From Rickettsiella endosymbiont of Xylota segnis (lineage in GTDB: Bacteria > Pseudomonadota > Gammaproteobacteria > Diplorickettsiales > Diplorickettsiaceae): a DNA stretch of 64,000 bases. This document shows, piece by piece, positions 7,583 through 15,974 of the stretch. The position numbers and the translations under genes were made by a program. Location of the stretch: contig NZ_OZ026451.1 in assembly GCF_964019545.1 (NCBI RefSeq), positions 496,001-560,000 on the forward strand, read 5' to 3'. Each line of letters starts with the position of its first letter. The stretch's first letter is position 1. The notes under the pieces are model-generated. The model searched no databases. It was given only the letters and a program-made list of their open reading frames with translations, and was not told the origin of the DNA.

Positions 7583-10500
7583 TTAATTTTTGCTTGCTGC
7601 AGCCGCGGCTCTAGCAAACATTGCTTTGCCTTTATCTTTTCTCTGAGTTGGTAATAGAGAATTATGTTCAGATGGTGGAGGGAATGGAGTTGCAAAAAAA
7701 GTTTTGCTGTTATTATCAATAGCAGTAAAAGATCTTAAGTTATCTAGATGATTAGCAAAAGCTTGCGTTTGTTCTTTACGGATTGGGTTACTAAATAGGG
7801 AATTTTTATTATTAATATATGATCCTATTATTTGTGTTGTTGGTTTATCAGGAGTTATATTCTCGTAAGTCAAGCTTTGCTCAGGATGATTAGGAAAGGA
7901 TTGCGTATTTTTTTGTGCAGCGAAGAAAGGACTGATCTCTGAAGGAGAAGAGATTATTGGATATTTCGTATTCTCATAAATCGAATCTTGGTTAAGCGTT
8001 TGCATTTCCGTCGCATCATCAGGAGTTGAGTGAGAAGAAGGACAGCATTTTTCTCGTAGCCATTTTAAAGTGGCAAAAGTTGTGCCACGAGTCGCTAAAT
8101 TAACAAAAAAACCACTGAATGCTATAGCTTGATGGGTATAAGTAGATTGACTTAAAAGTAAAGAAGGTAAATTAGCCAGTGTAGCTAGATAGGGTAATAT
8201 AAAATTAAGTGCTTTACTGGTTCCTGCAGTGGCTCCATATTTTTTTTCAATAAAGTGTTTAGTCTTGGTAATAGCCATATTGACAGCAATACCCGTGGCT
8301 AAAACAGAAAAAAAGTAAACGCTAAGTGCTTCAAGCATTTTCCTGGAATCTTGTGATTCTTCCTCATCCTGCCAAAAAGTATTGTTCAGAATAGGGTAAC
8401 GCATTAGGCTTAACGCTGACTGTAGCATAGCTGAGACTATATGCGGCAACCAAAATTTTAATAGAGAATTTTGTGAGAAACGTTTTTCTAGATACTGAGT
8501 GATCTCGGCAGTAAGGAAAGAGACAAAGCCTTGCGCAACACCTTCACCACTTTGATAGGCAAGTGTTTCTACAAGAGCATCACTCTTTGATGTTATCAAG
8601 TTAGCTTCTTGCTGTTTTAAATTTTTTAGGGTTTGGAGACGATCTTCCTCAATTGCGGGATTAAAAGCGGGTGTATCATAATTGATATTGTTATGTGACT
8701 GATATCTATCTAAAAGTTCACGAGTAGTGATATCCGGACAAGTTTTTAATATATAGTCGCGCGTAGTAAGCGGAGAACTTGTCATAAGGGTATCTAATGG
8801 TAGGCCGCGCCGAATCATTTCTTCCAATAACAGAGGAGGACATTTAGCATCAATAACCAGAGTTGCGAAAAGTTTTCCATCGGGTGTCATGAGTTCACTG
8901 ATAGGAGCGGGTTGCAGATCTAATACGGTTTTGAAATCTTGCCAACGTTGAAATTTCGCTATGTCTTGAAGATAGGGGTCATCAGAACTCTGTAAAATAT
9001 CCTTCATTTTGTTCATTGTTTGCACCGATACGACTTGTAAAGATTCTTGAGGTATTGGGGACTTAATAATCGGTCGTTGTGTGTACACAGGTTTTTGTGT
9101 AGTTGCTTGCTGAGTAACAGGTTGATCAGCGCCAGGCTGAATTCTTGATGTTATTTCTATTGGGTTGTTTTGATTATTGATGGGATTTTTTAAAAGTTCT
9201 ATTGTTTCTTTTAAGGGAGCTCGGTTAAGACTTTCTATTAAAGCCTTTTCTAAACCTTCTTGGCAGGATTGACCACCATGATTATGTTTACTAAACCATT
9301 GATTATCTTGCAAATAATGTTTATTACCTGATCTATCCCAACAGATTTGGTTTGCTCCAACTGCATGGGCGTCAATTGTCTTTAAGGTGAAATAATTTTG
9401 TTCGGGAATGTCAAGTTGCAATTGATTTTTTTCTATTGCATATCTAATAATGGCAAACTGAGTCTTATTGCTAAAAAATTGTTCGTGTGTCATTGGTATG
9501 CCGTCGTTGCTTCCATCACTTAGCTCTAAATGCAAATGAAAATTGGGATTAGAAATAAGCCCGCTAAGTTCAGGATTCTTTTCTAGATAAATTCTTTGCC
9601 AGTTTGGGTTTTCTTCTGGTGTACCAAAAGATAAGCTGGGAGGAGGTGCGCTAGCAGCTTCTGGATTGGATTGACTATTTTGTGTTTGTAGTTTTGCAAA
9701 TGAGTCTAAAAGACCATCTTTATCTAATTGTTTTAACTGAGATAAACTAACACAAGGAGAATCAGGGTCTTCACCAAAGTATACTTTCGGAATAACATCC
9801 AATTCCTCATTGCATCTTCCAGGTGTTGGATCATATTGGGTTTGTAAATAGTAGGTATATTTTATATTCTTTTGATCTAGGATTTTTTTAGTTTGAGCAC
9901 ACAAACCACAGCCTCCTGCTGAGCCAATTATTTTTACTTTTTCTCTACCTGTTACCGTTCTGTTTTTTATGCTTAAGTTTGTTATGTTAACCGGAATGGA
10001 ATTAATGTTGGGGAATTTTTGGGCCTTGACTAACTGAGCTAATATGCCGGGCTGTTCTAAATTCTCAAGCTCTTCACTGGTAAGGCACAAACCGTTAATA
10101 AATATTTTAGGCACATAGGGATAATACTTTCCATTACATTGTTCTGTAGTTTGTTGAGTAGTATATTTAAATTTAATGTCATGTCGGTTCAGAATATCTT
10201 TAGCTGCTCCACATCCAGCGCATCCATCCATACCATGTACTATTATTTCGAAAGGGGCTGTTAAGGTATGGCCATTGATTGTTATCGTATTTTTTGCATT
10301 AGGAATAATATTTTGAGAATTTGCCGAACCATTTCTAGACGTAATTTGTGTGCTAGGTTTTTTTTCTACCCATTTAATGGCATCCTTTAATTGAATATTT
10401 GGATTTTGTTGACAAAATTCTTCTATATTATTGAAGAATTTTGTAAATGCCGAATAATGATTCCCATATTGGTTAGCAATCTGATAGGCATTTAATTTAA

Positions 10501-11212
10501 CGAGTTTATTAAATTCATTCTGATTTAAGGTTTGGCTAAAATACCAAGCTACAAAATATCCCCACCTATATAGTTTTATAAAATCGCCGCCATGATTATC
10601 ATCGAAAATATAATTAAAAGAAGGAACCGTACGTTGATTTCTGGAGAAATTAATTTTTTCTGAGCTACAGGGACCTTCTGCAGTAAAAGAGGCTAAACCT
10701 TCACAGAGTGTACCAGTGACTGCTTTTTGGTAATTTTGTTGTCGCCAAGCATGATCCGATTCATGTATTAGTGTTCCTAATAGCTGTTGCCAGTCGGATA
10801 CATGTCTTACTTGAATAAAGGTTGTATAAGTGTTTCCAGACTGTTGAGAAGAAGTTACTCCTAAAGCTGAAGTACAACCGCGCTCCCCTGTTTGACATAG
10901 ACTCAGAACGATATTCATCGATCCTTGCACGTTTCGAGGAAAGAATTTTTCTAACTTTTCGAAGGTATTAATGACTGTGTCAGATAATTGTTTTGACTTA
11001 CTTTGATAAATCTTTTCTAAATGAGATGGAATAAATAAAGTAATTTTTACATGTCCAAATTTTTTGGTAAATTGTTCATTTTTTTTATATCCTTGCTGAT
11101 TATGATCATAATCAACATAACTACAAGAATGTTCATCACAATTGTGTCCAGTCCCATGTGCAATCCAATCAATATATTTGTTAGTAATTTTATTATTATT
11201 ATTATTTGGCAT
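7583..11212 (-). CDS. Large multidomain protein: HExxH zincin-like region, two glutaredoxin-like domains, hydrophobic C-terminal module (paralogue 2)
   Basis: The product has 1,209 residues from the ATG at 11210-11212. An AGGG lies 5 nt upstream; a GTG two codons earlier sits directly against that AGGG and is unlikely. HESDH at 150-154 followed by EGLASF at 171-176 resembles a gluzincin zinc site (HExxH plus downstream Glu). Glutaredoxin-like domains follow with CAGC (331-334, then PKIFINGLC) and CGLC (435-438). A region at about 535-660 is unassigned, then comes a Pro/Gln/Thr linker. Residues about 721-1080 are shared with the adjacent paralogue, including the U-box-like segment and hydrophobic helices. 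The tail carries DSIYENT (Tyr1079) and LTYENI (Tyr1116) and ends in an Ala-rich basic stretch. No signal peptide is seen. An injected effector is the best guess; biochemistry is unproven. Confidence 0.72.
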   Translation of the reverse strand: MPNNNNNKITNKYIDWIAHGTGHNCDEHSCSYVDYDHNQQGYKKNEQFTKKFGHVKITLFIPSHLEKIYQSKSKQLSDTVINTFEKLEKFFPRNVQGSMNIVLSLCQTGERGCTSALGVTSSQQSGNTYTTFIQVRHVSDWQQLLGTLIHESDHAWRQQNYQKAVTGTLCEGLASFTAEGPCSSEKINFSRNQRTVPSFNYIFDDNHGGDFIKLYRWGYFVAWYFSQTLNQNEFNKLVKLNAYQIANQYGNHYSAFTKFFNNIEEFCQQNPNIQLKDAIKWVEKKPSTQITSRNGSANSQNIIPNAKNTITINGHTLTAPFEIIVHGMDGCAGCGAAKDILNRHDIKFKYTTQQTTEQCNGKYYPYVPKIFINGLCLTSEELENLEQPGILAQLVKAQKFPNINSIPVNITNLSIKNRTVTGREKVKIIGSAGGCGLCAQTKKILDQKNIKYTYYLQTQYDPTPGRCNEELDVIPKVYFGEDPDSPCVSLSQLKQLDKDGLLDSFAKLQTQNSQSNPEAASAPPPSLSFGTPEENPNWQRIYLEKNPELSGLISNPNFHLHLELSDGSNDGIPMTHEQFFSNKTQFAIIRYAIEKNQLQLDIPEQNYFTLKTIDAHAVGANQICWDRSGNKHYLQDNQWFSKHNHGGQSCQEGLEKALIESLNRAPLKETIELLKNPINNQNNPIEITSRIQPGADQPVTQQATTQKPVYTQRPIIKSPIPQESLQVVSVQTMNKMKDILQSSDDPYLQDIAKFQRWQDFKTVLDLQPAPISELMTPDGKLFATLVIDAKCPPLLLEEMIRRGLPLDTLMTSSPLTTRDYILKTCPDITTRELLDRYQSHNNINYDTPAFNPAIEEDRLQTLKNLKQQEANLITSKSDALVETLAYQSGEGVAQGFVSFLTAEITQYLEKRFSQNSLLKFWLPHIVSAMLQSALSLMRYPILNNTFWQDEEESQDSRKMLEALSVYFFSVLATGIAVNMAITKTKHFIEKKYGATAGTSKALNFILPYLATLANLPSLLLSQSTYTHQAIAFSGFFVNLATRGTTFATLKWLREKCCPSSHSTPDDATEMQTLNQDSIYENTKYPIISSPSEISPFFAAQKNTQSFPNHPEQSLTYENITPDKPTTQIIGSYINNKNSLFSNPIRKEQTQAFANHLDNLRSFTAIDNNSKTFFATPFPPPSEHNSLLPTQRKDKGKAMFARAAAAASKN
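7973..9052 (-). repeat. Duplicated segment, copy B
   Basis: This encodes residues about 721-1080 of the large paralogue and pairs with 5752-6834. Differences are scattered substitutions with only a few amino-acid changes; the 3' third of the segment is the most alike. Confidence 0.9.
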
Positions 11213-11612
11213 AAACACCCTATTATAAAATATTTTTGTTCTTCTACTAAAATGAATAATAATTCATTCATCTTGAAGGCGCAGAATATAAAATATAAAT
11301 TTTAAGAATACAACAGAATATTAGTAATAAGAAAAATAAATATAAAACTCTTATATGTTTAAAAGCTTTACAAACCGTTCGTAGTTAAGACTATGAGGAT
11401 AAAATAGAAGTTAATTAAAAAAACCTTAAAAACTTTTTATGAATCGTGTGTATAACGTTATCAATTAGTCTATTGTTAAAACTAATTTATAAATTTACAA
11501 ATATTGTTAATTAAAGTTACATAATGTGTTGTAGGTGTAAAGCATAGTTTTTGTAATTGTAACTTAAAATTTTTCTGTTAGACTATGTCGGCTATTCTAA
11601 TAATAAAAAATT
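11213..11612. other. Divergent AT-rich intergenic region with a short palindrome
   Basis: These 400 bp separate the large minus-strand gene from the plus-strand gene at 11613 and must hold both promoters. A perfect inverted repeat, AATGAAT/ATTCATT with a 4-bp spacer (11251-11268), lies about 40 bp before the ATG at 11212 and could be an operator or leader hairpin. No clear -35/-10 pair or other gene was found. Confidence 0.5.
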
Positions 11613-12965
11613 ATGGCTAAAGATATTCAAACAGCAAAAAATGAAAACTGCCAAAAAATTCAAAACTTAAATTTATTAGTTGAGTTTAAAAAAGTTGAAT
11701 TTTCTAATAGAATTAAAGAATTAAAAAAATTAATTAAGGAAAATAACTTAAAACCATTCCAAATTAATCCTGCTCAACTAAAAGAGTTTTTATCTTTATT
11801 TTCGGAGCATCATAAGTTTATCGCTTTAGAATTAGTAAAACCTTTCCTTTCCAATACAAATGAATTAAAGAATATTGAACTGAAGTCTACTCAGTTAGTA
11901 TCAGTTTTATCTTTATTCCACACTGTTACTCGTTGTATTGTTCTTGAAACTTTAATACCGTTGTTTATTAATTCTGAGTTAACAAAATTAAAGAAATTTG
12001 AACTGAAAGCTGCTCAATTAAAAGCCATTCTGTTTTTATTTGCTAATTCCGATCGTTTAAAAGCTTTAAAGCTTTTAATAGAAAATTTTGATATTAAAAT
12101 CAATCTAACTGAAACAGATATAAAAGAGCTTGAAACTTGTTTAGCAAGAGATTCTGATTTTAAGAACCTATTATCCTCAGATAGGAAAAAAATTTGGAAT
12201 ACCTTTTTTGTTAAAAATGAAGAGCATTCTGGTATCTATACAATACATCACAAAAAACTAGTTAATAGCATCAATAAACTAAACAATACAACTAGATGCC
12301 ACACACTTTTCTTGACAGGACAAAGAGAGAAAGAAATTTATAAGCGAGAAGTTAGTGTGACACGCGAAAAAAGAAATATATCTTTCGATAAATTACTTAT
12401 AAAATCCGATAAGAAATTCTTGAGTAAATTCGCGGGGAATGTAGAACATAAGGTTAATTCTATATCGCAAACAAGTTTTCCAGAAAATACGACTGAACTT
12501 TTTAGGCGTAACGATTTACCTCAACTGAATAATTTATCAAAAAAAACAGAGATTAAAAACGAATCACTAGAATTATTAAGTATTAAAATTAACCAACGTC
12601 TGGCAAGAGAAAAGCTAGATTTTTTTAAAAAATACGTTAATGTACAAAATCTAGATATCGTTTTTGAAAATGCGAAAGAGATTTGTAAATTTATTAAACT
12701 TTTTCCACCCCATGATGCCATTAAGTTTTTAAAACTTCCTTATATACAAGATCAAGTAAAAAATTTACAACAACAGAAAGCTTATTTTACTATAGATGCT
12801 TATAAAGAATTATTGAACTATTTGCCCGAAAATTTCAATAAAAGATTGTTAAATTCAATTAGTCCTGTTACAACGCCAAAGCAATCATCGAAAATTTTTA
12901 ACCCTAACAATAATCACAAAACTATGCCAGATCTAATACCAAAGGTAATTACTAGAGGTATTTAA
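11613..12965 (+). CDS. Helical-repeat protein of unknown function (effector candidate)
   Basis: The product is a Lys/Leu/Asn-rich protein of 450 residues with no recognised family. After a charged helical start there are three diverged repeats at about 49-79, 88-119 and 129-160, each with the pattern QLxxxLxLF, about six residues, then ALxLLxPF-like. A Lys-rich, poorly conserved middle follows. Residues about 350-425 hold KLFPPHDAIKFLKLPYIQ and LLNYLPENF, which align with the C-terminal half of the product of 13915-14526. The repeats look like stacked helix pairs for protein binding. No Shine-Dalgarno is evident before the ATG. There is no signal peptide or membrane segment. Composition and context suggest a lineage-specific secreted protein, which is inference. 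Confidence 0.6.
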   Translation: MAKDIQTAKNENCQKIQNLNLLVEFKKVEFSNRIKELKKLIKENNLKPFQINPAQLKEFLSLFSEHHKFIALELVKPFLSNTNELKNIELKSTQLVSVLSLFHTVTRCIVLETLIPLFINSELTKLKKFELKAAQLKAILFLFANSDRLKALKLLIENFDIKINLTETDIKELETCLARDSDFKNLLSSDRKKIWNTFFVKNEEHSGIYTIHHKKLVNSINKLNNTTRCHTLFLTGQREKEIYKREVSVTREKRNISFDKLLIKSDKKFLSKFAGNVEHKVNSISQTSFPENTTELFRRNDLPQLNNLSKKTEIKNESLELLSIKINQRLAREKLDFFKKYVNVQNLDIVFENAKEICKFIKLFPPHDAIKFLKLPYIQDQVKNLQQQKAYFTIDAYKELLNYLPENFNKRLLNSISPVTTPKQSSKIFNPNNNHKTMPDLIPKVITRGI

Positions 12966-13133
12966 TTTAGTAAAGAAGGGTGTGAGTGATATGCACCTGT
13001 GGAAAATTCTAAAAAAATAAATTAAGTTAAAGAGAAGAGATTTTCTTGAAAATTTGAAAATAAATTTTCTGTTACCTAATTTATTTTTATGTGTTTATAA
13101 AAATTTACCAGATTTATTTCAAAATCAAACATG

Positions 13134-13700
13134 TCAGTGCTTTTGTTTGTTTAATTCATGCGCGATTGCCTTTGAGAAATTATCTAGATCCTTTGGTTGA
13201 CGTGAAGTTATTAGGCAGCTAGCTTCTTTATTCGATGTTACAACGGCTTGATCGAGCCATTTCGCTCCCGCATTAATCAAATCGGTCTTGATTGAATAAT
13301 AAGAAGTCATTTCGCGACCGGCAACAAGCTTAGCCTCGATTAAGATCCAAGGAGCATGACAGATGGCAGCAATCAATTTCTGGTTCCTTGCAAATTCACT
13401 TACAAGCTTAACAGCCTGTGGATCGATTCTAAGTTTATCTGAATTTACTGTTCCTCCGGGTATAATAAGCGCATCATATTCTGAAAAATGAATCGAGGAA
13501 AGATCAGTACTCGCTTTAACTATTTCGTCTTTATCGACATCGTTAACTAAAGTTTGTACTTTGCCTCGATGAATAGCAGCGTGTGTAATTTCTGCGTTAA
13601 GCTTTTTTAGAAAAGCAATAGGAACTAATAATTCCGATTTTTCAACACCCGTATTTGATGTGATAATAAGAATCTTTTTTCCACTTAAGTTAATATCCAT
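13134..13700 (-). CDS. DJ-1/PfpI family protein (deglycase or stress-protein type)
   Basis: The protein has 188 residues with the flavodoxin-like fold of the PfpI/DJ-1 superfamily. The nucleophile elbow is AAICHAPW with Cys114 and His115; Glu20 (GVEKSELL) sits where the family has its conserved acid; IIPGG (79-83) is the usual strand-loop. This arrangement matches the YhbO/PfpI subgroup, whose members have been described as stress-protective deglycases, hydrolases or chaperones. There is no signal peptide, so it is cytosolic. It lies on the minus strand between two plus-strand unknown genes and appears monocistronic. It is the one recognisable housekeeping-type gene in this accessory region. 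Confidence 0.85.
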   Translation of the reverse strand: MDINLSGKKILIITSNTGVEKSELLVPIAFLKKLNAEITHAAIHRGKVQTLVNDVDKDEIVKASTDLSSIHFSEYDALIIPGGTVNSDKLRIDPQAVKLVSEFARNQKLIAAICHAPWILIEAKLVAGREMTSYYSIKTDLINAGAKWLDQAVVTSNKEASCLITSRQPKDLDNFSKAIAHELNKQKH

Positions 13701-13853
13701 TTTTACTACTCGTTAAATGAAATAATTTGAAATTATAGCTTTTCTCTTACAGGAATCAAATTTAAGAGAATTTGAACAATAATTTTGTCTTGTTATTACC
13801 AACAAGTTTTAATTTTTTCAATGCTAAGGAATAGTCAGAAAAAAATTTGCGTA

Positions 13854-13870
13854 TTTAATATTTGTTTAAG
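13854..13870 (+). promoter_or_regulatory. PmrA-box-like direct repeat
   Basis: Two TTTAA half-sites (TTTAATATT, then TTTAAG) start 11 bp apart, the spacing known for PmrA response-regulator boxes in Salmonella, Legionella and Coxiella. A -10-like TAGTAT follows at 13881-13886, so the box would overlap the -35 region, and the ATG of the next gene is about 30 bp further on. The region is AT-rich, so a chance match is possible. Confidence 0.45.
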
Positions 13871-13914
13871 AAAAATTTATTAGTATTGATTTTTTTAAAT
13901 CAGTGACTAACATT

Positions 13915-14526
13915 ATGACAATCACTTGGGAAGAAATAGAAGATTCAAGACGCTCGGAGAATGCTCAGCAATTTTATAATTTTGTTAAAAGTATAATTGA
14001 AGAAAATCAATTAACTTGTATCGATAAGATTCTAAAATTAAGCTTGATCTTAATAGGATTACCCTACGAAAATCGGTATGAAATTTTTAATCTACCAAAC
14101 ATACAGATAATTTTAAATAATTTCAATGAAAAAGAAATTGTAGAATTATATGGTTTATTCTTGCCAGAAGATGCTTATAAATTTTTTAGATCAGACTATA
14201 TACAATTTCTATTACGAAAAATTCCACCTTCCGACATTGATTGCGAAGATATTATTTCTTACATTCCCGATGAAAATGGAATGAGAGATTCAGTGAGGGG
14301 TATATTCAATACTTTAATCCAACCCAAAGAACCTAATAATATTTCTACCGCGCAAGCTAAAAGAATTCAGTATTCGCGACTAACCCAAGAAGATTTATTA
14401 GGTAACCCTCAGTTTTTTAATCGTTTGCCCGAACCTTATAATAATCAAAATATCAGTTCGGATGATGAAGGGTACAGCAGTGCAAGTGAAGCTTCTCAAA
14501 AAAAAATCGTATTAATTAGTATTTAA
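13915..14526 (+). CDS. Unknown protein with a repeat module shared with the gene at 11613
   Basis: The product has 203 residues from ATG 13915; an in-frame GTG at 13903 would add four. Neither has a good Shine-Dalgarno. The acidic N-terminus (EEIEDSRRSENA) is followed by helices, including GLPYENRYEIFNLPNIQ and LFLPEDAYKFFRSDYIQ, which share the pattern of the C-terminal module of the 11613 product, then ISYIPDENG. The tail is low-complexity and acidic, with EPYNNQ and DDEGYSSASEA. There are no membrane segments or signal peptide. The 3' end overlaps the convergent gabD gene by 15 bp. The PmrA-like box upstream and the family resemblance make it a type IV effector candidate; function is unknown. 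Confidence 0.6.
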   Translation: MTITWEEIEDSRRSENAQQFYNFVKSIIEENQLTCIDKILKLSLILIGLPYENRYEIFNLPNIQIILNNFNEKEIVELYGLFLPEDAYKFFRSDYIQFLLRKIPPSDIDCEDIISYIPDENGMRDSVRGIFNTLIQPKEPNNISTAQAKRIQYSRLTQEDLLGNPQFFNRLPEPYNNQNISSDDEGYSSASEASQKKIVLISI

Positions 14527-15957
14527 ACAAACGTATTTAATTTCTAAATAGTCTTCAATACCATATTTTGAGCCTTCGCGGCCGATACCGGATTGTTTGA
14601 AACCACCAAAGGGAGCGACTGCATATGAAGCGCGCCCGGTGTTGACACCGACAATACCATAATCGAGTTGTTCAGCGACATGAATAACACGATTGACATT
14701 TTGCGTATAAAAGTATGCTGCAAGTCCGTATTCAGTGGCATTTGCTAAATGAATGACTTCTTGTTCTTCAGAAAATTTAAATAAAGCGGCTATGGGACCA
14801 AAAGTTTCTTCTTTAGCGATTAGCATTTTATCTGTACAATTTTTTAAGAGTGTCGGCTGGAAAAAATTTCCACCTAAAGCATGTACTTTTCCTCCGCATA
14901 CCAATTCCGCGCCTTGTTGTAGCGCATCTGCAATATGTTTTTCTACTTTCTTGATCGCTGGTTCATTGATCAATGGCCCTATCTGAATATTATCTTCTAA
15001 ACCATTACCTACTTTTAATTGTTGAATGGTGTGAGCTAATTTTTTCGCAAAAATTGCATAGATTTTTTCATGAACATAAAAACGGTTGGTACAAATACAC
15101 GTTTGTCCACTATTACGAAATTTCGATGCAATGGCGCCAAGGATCGCCTGATCGATATCGGCATCATCAAAGACAATAAAAGGTGCATTACCACCTAATT
15201 CTAAGGATATTTTTTTTACTGAGTTAGCCGCTCTTTGCATTAATAATTTCCCAATGGCAGTAGAACCCGTGAAAGAAATTTTGCGTAGCGAAGGGCTGTC
15301 AGTGAAAATATTGCCAATCAATTCAGAATCACCGGTGACGATGTTAAACACACCGGCCGGTATTCCGGCTTTTTCCGCGAGTACCGCCAATGCCATTGCG
15401 GAAAAAGGCGTTAATACTGAAGGTTTAAGTATGATAGTGCAGCCGGCAGCTAAAGCCGGTGCACATTTACGTGTAATCATGGCGTTAGGAAAATTCCAGG
15501 GGGTAATAGCGCCTACTACACCGACCGATTGTTTGCTAACAAACAAATGCTGCTTGGTTAATGGCGCAGGTATAATGTCGCCGTATACGCGTTTGCCTTC
15601 TTCAGCGAACCATTGAATGAAAGAAGCGCCGTAACGAATTTCTTCCATGGCTTCTTTAAGTGGTTTGCCTTGTTCTAGTGTGAGTAAAAGTGCTAAATCA
15701 TTGATATTCTCTAAAATCAATGTATACCAACGGTATAACAATTCACCACGTTCTGCGGCGGTTTTGGATCGCCATATCGGCCAAGCTGCATCGGCTGCAG
15801 AAATTGCATCGAGTATGTTTGCTGGTTCTAAATCTGGAACGGTTCCAATAATTTCTCCAGTAGCGGGATTATTAATTGTAATGGTTTTTTTTGCCAGCAC
15901 CCATTTCCCACTGATATAACAGCCTTGTTGAAAAAGTGAAGTATCGTTTAATTTCAT
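14512..15957 (-). CDS. gabD: Succinate-semialdehyde dehydrogenase (NADP+-type), aldehyde dehydrogenase family
   Basis: The 481-residue length and sequence are typical of GabD, which oxidises succinate semialdehyde to succinate at the end of the GABA shunt. The cofactor site includes TPWNFP (152-157) and KPS (178-180). SFTGST (228-233) is the nucleotide loop. ELGG has the general base Glu253, and GQTCIC holds the nucleophile Cys287. The C-terminal EYGLAAYFYT and PFGGFKQSGIGREG stretches are also GabD-like. The ATG has GGAA 8 nt upstream. It lies 17 bp after corC on the same strand and could be the last gene of that long operon. The 3' end overlaps the convergent unknown gene by 15 bp. Confidence 0.93.
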   Translation of the reverse strand: MKLNDTSLFQQGCYISGKWVLAKKTITINNPATGEIIGTVPDLEPANILDAISAADAAWPIWRSKTAAERGELLYRWYTLILENINDLALLLTLEQGKPLKEAMEEIRYGASFIQWFAEEGKRVYGDIIPAPLTKQHLFVSKQSVGVVGAITPWNFPNAMITRKCAPALAAGCTIILKPSVLTPFSAMALAVLAEKAGIPAGVFNIVTGDSELIGNIFTDSPSLRKISFTGSTAIGKLLMQRAANSVKKISLELGGNAPFIVFDDADIDQAILGAIASKFRNSGQTCICTNRFYVHEKIYAIFAKKLAHTIQQLKVGNGLEDNIQIGPLINEPAIKKVEKHIADALQQGAELVCGGKVHALGGNFFQPTLLKNCTDKMLIAKEETFGPIAALFKFSEEQEVIHLANATEYGLAAYFYTQNVNRVIHVAEQLDYGIVGVNTGRASYAVAPFGGFKQSGIGREGSKYGIEDYLEIKYVCLNTN

Positions 15958-15974
15958 CTTAAGAATTCCAATTT

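Noticed and set aside
11047-11305. Ile-rich open frames on both strands at the 5' end of the large paralogue
   Set aside because: They overlap the real start of the 1,209-residue protein, and are low-complexity products of AT-rich repeats.
11415-11430. TTAA half-sites 11 bp apart upstream of the 11613 gene
   Set aside because: It lies about 185 bp before the gene and matches the PmrA consensus poorly between the half-sites.
11447-11455. Another DnaA-box-like 9-mer (TGTGTATAA)
   Set aside because: It is isolated; single matches are expected by chance in 64 kb of AT-rich DNA.
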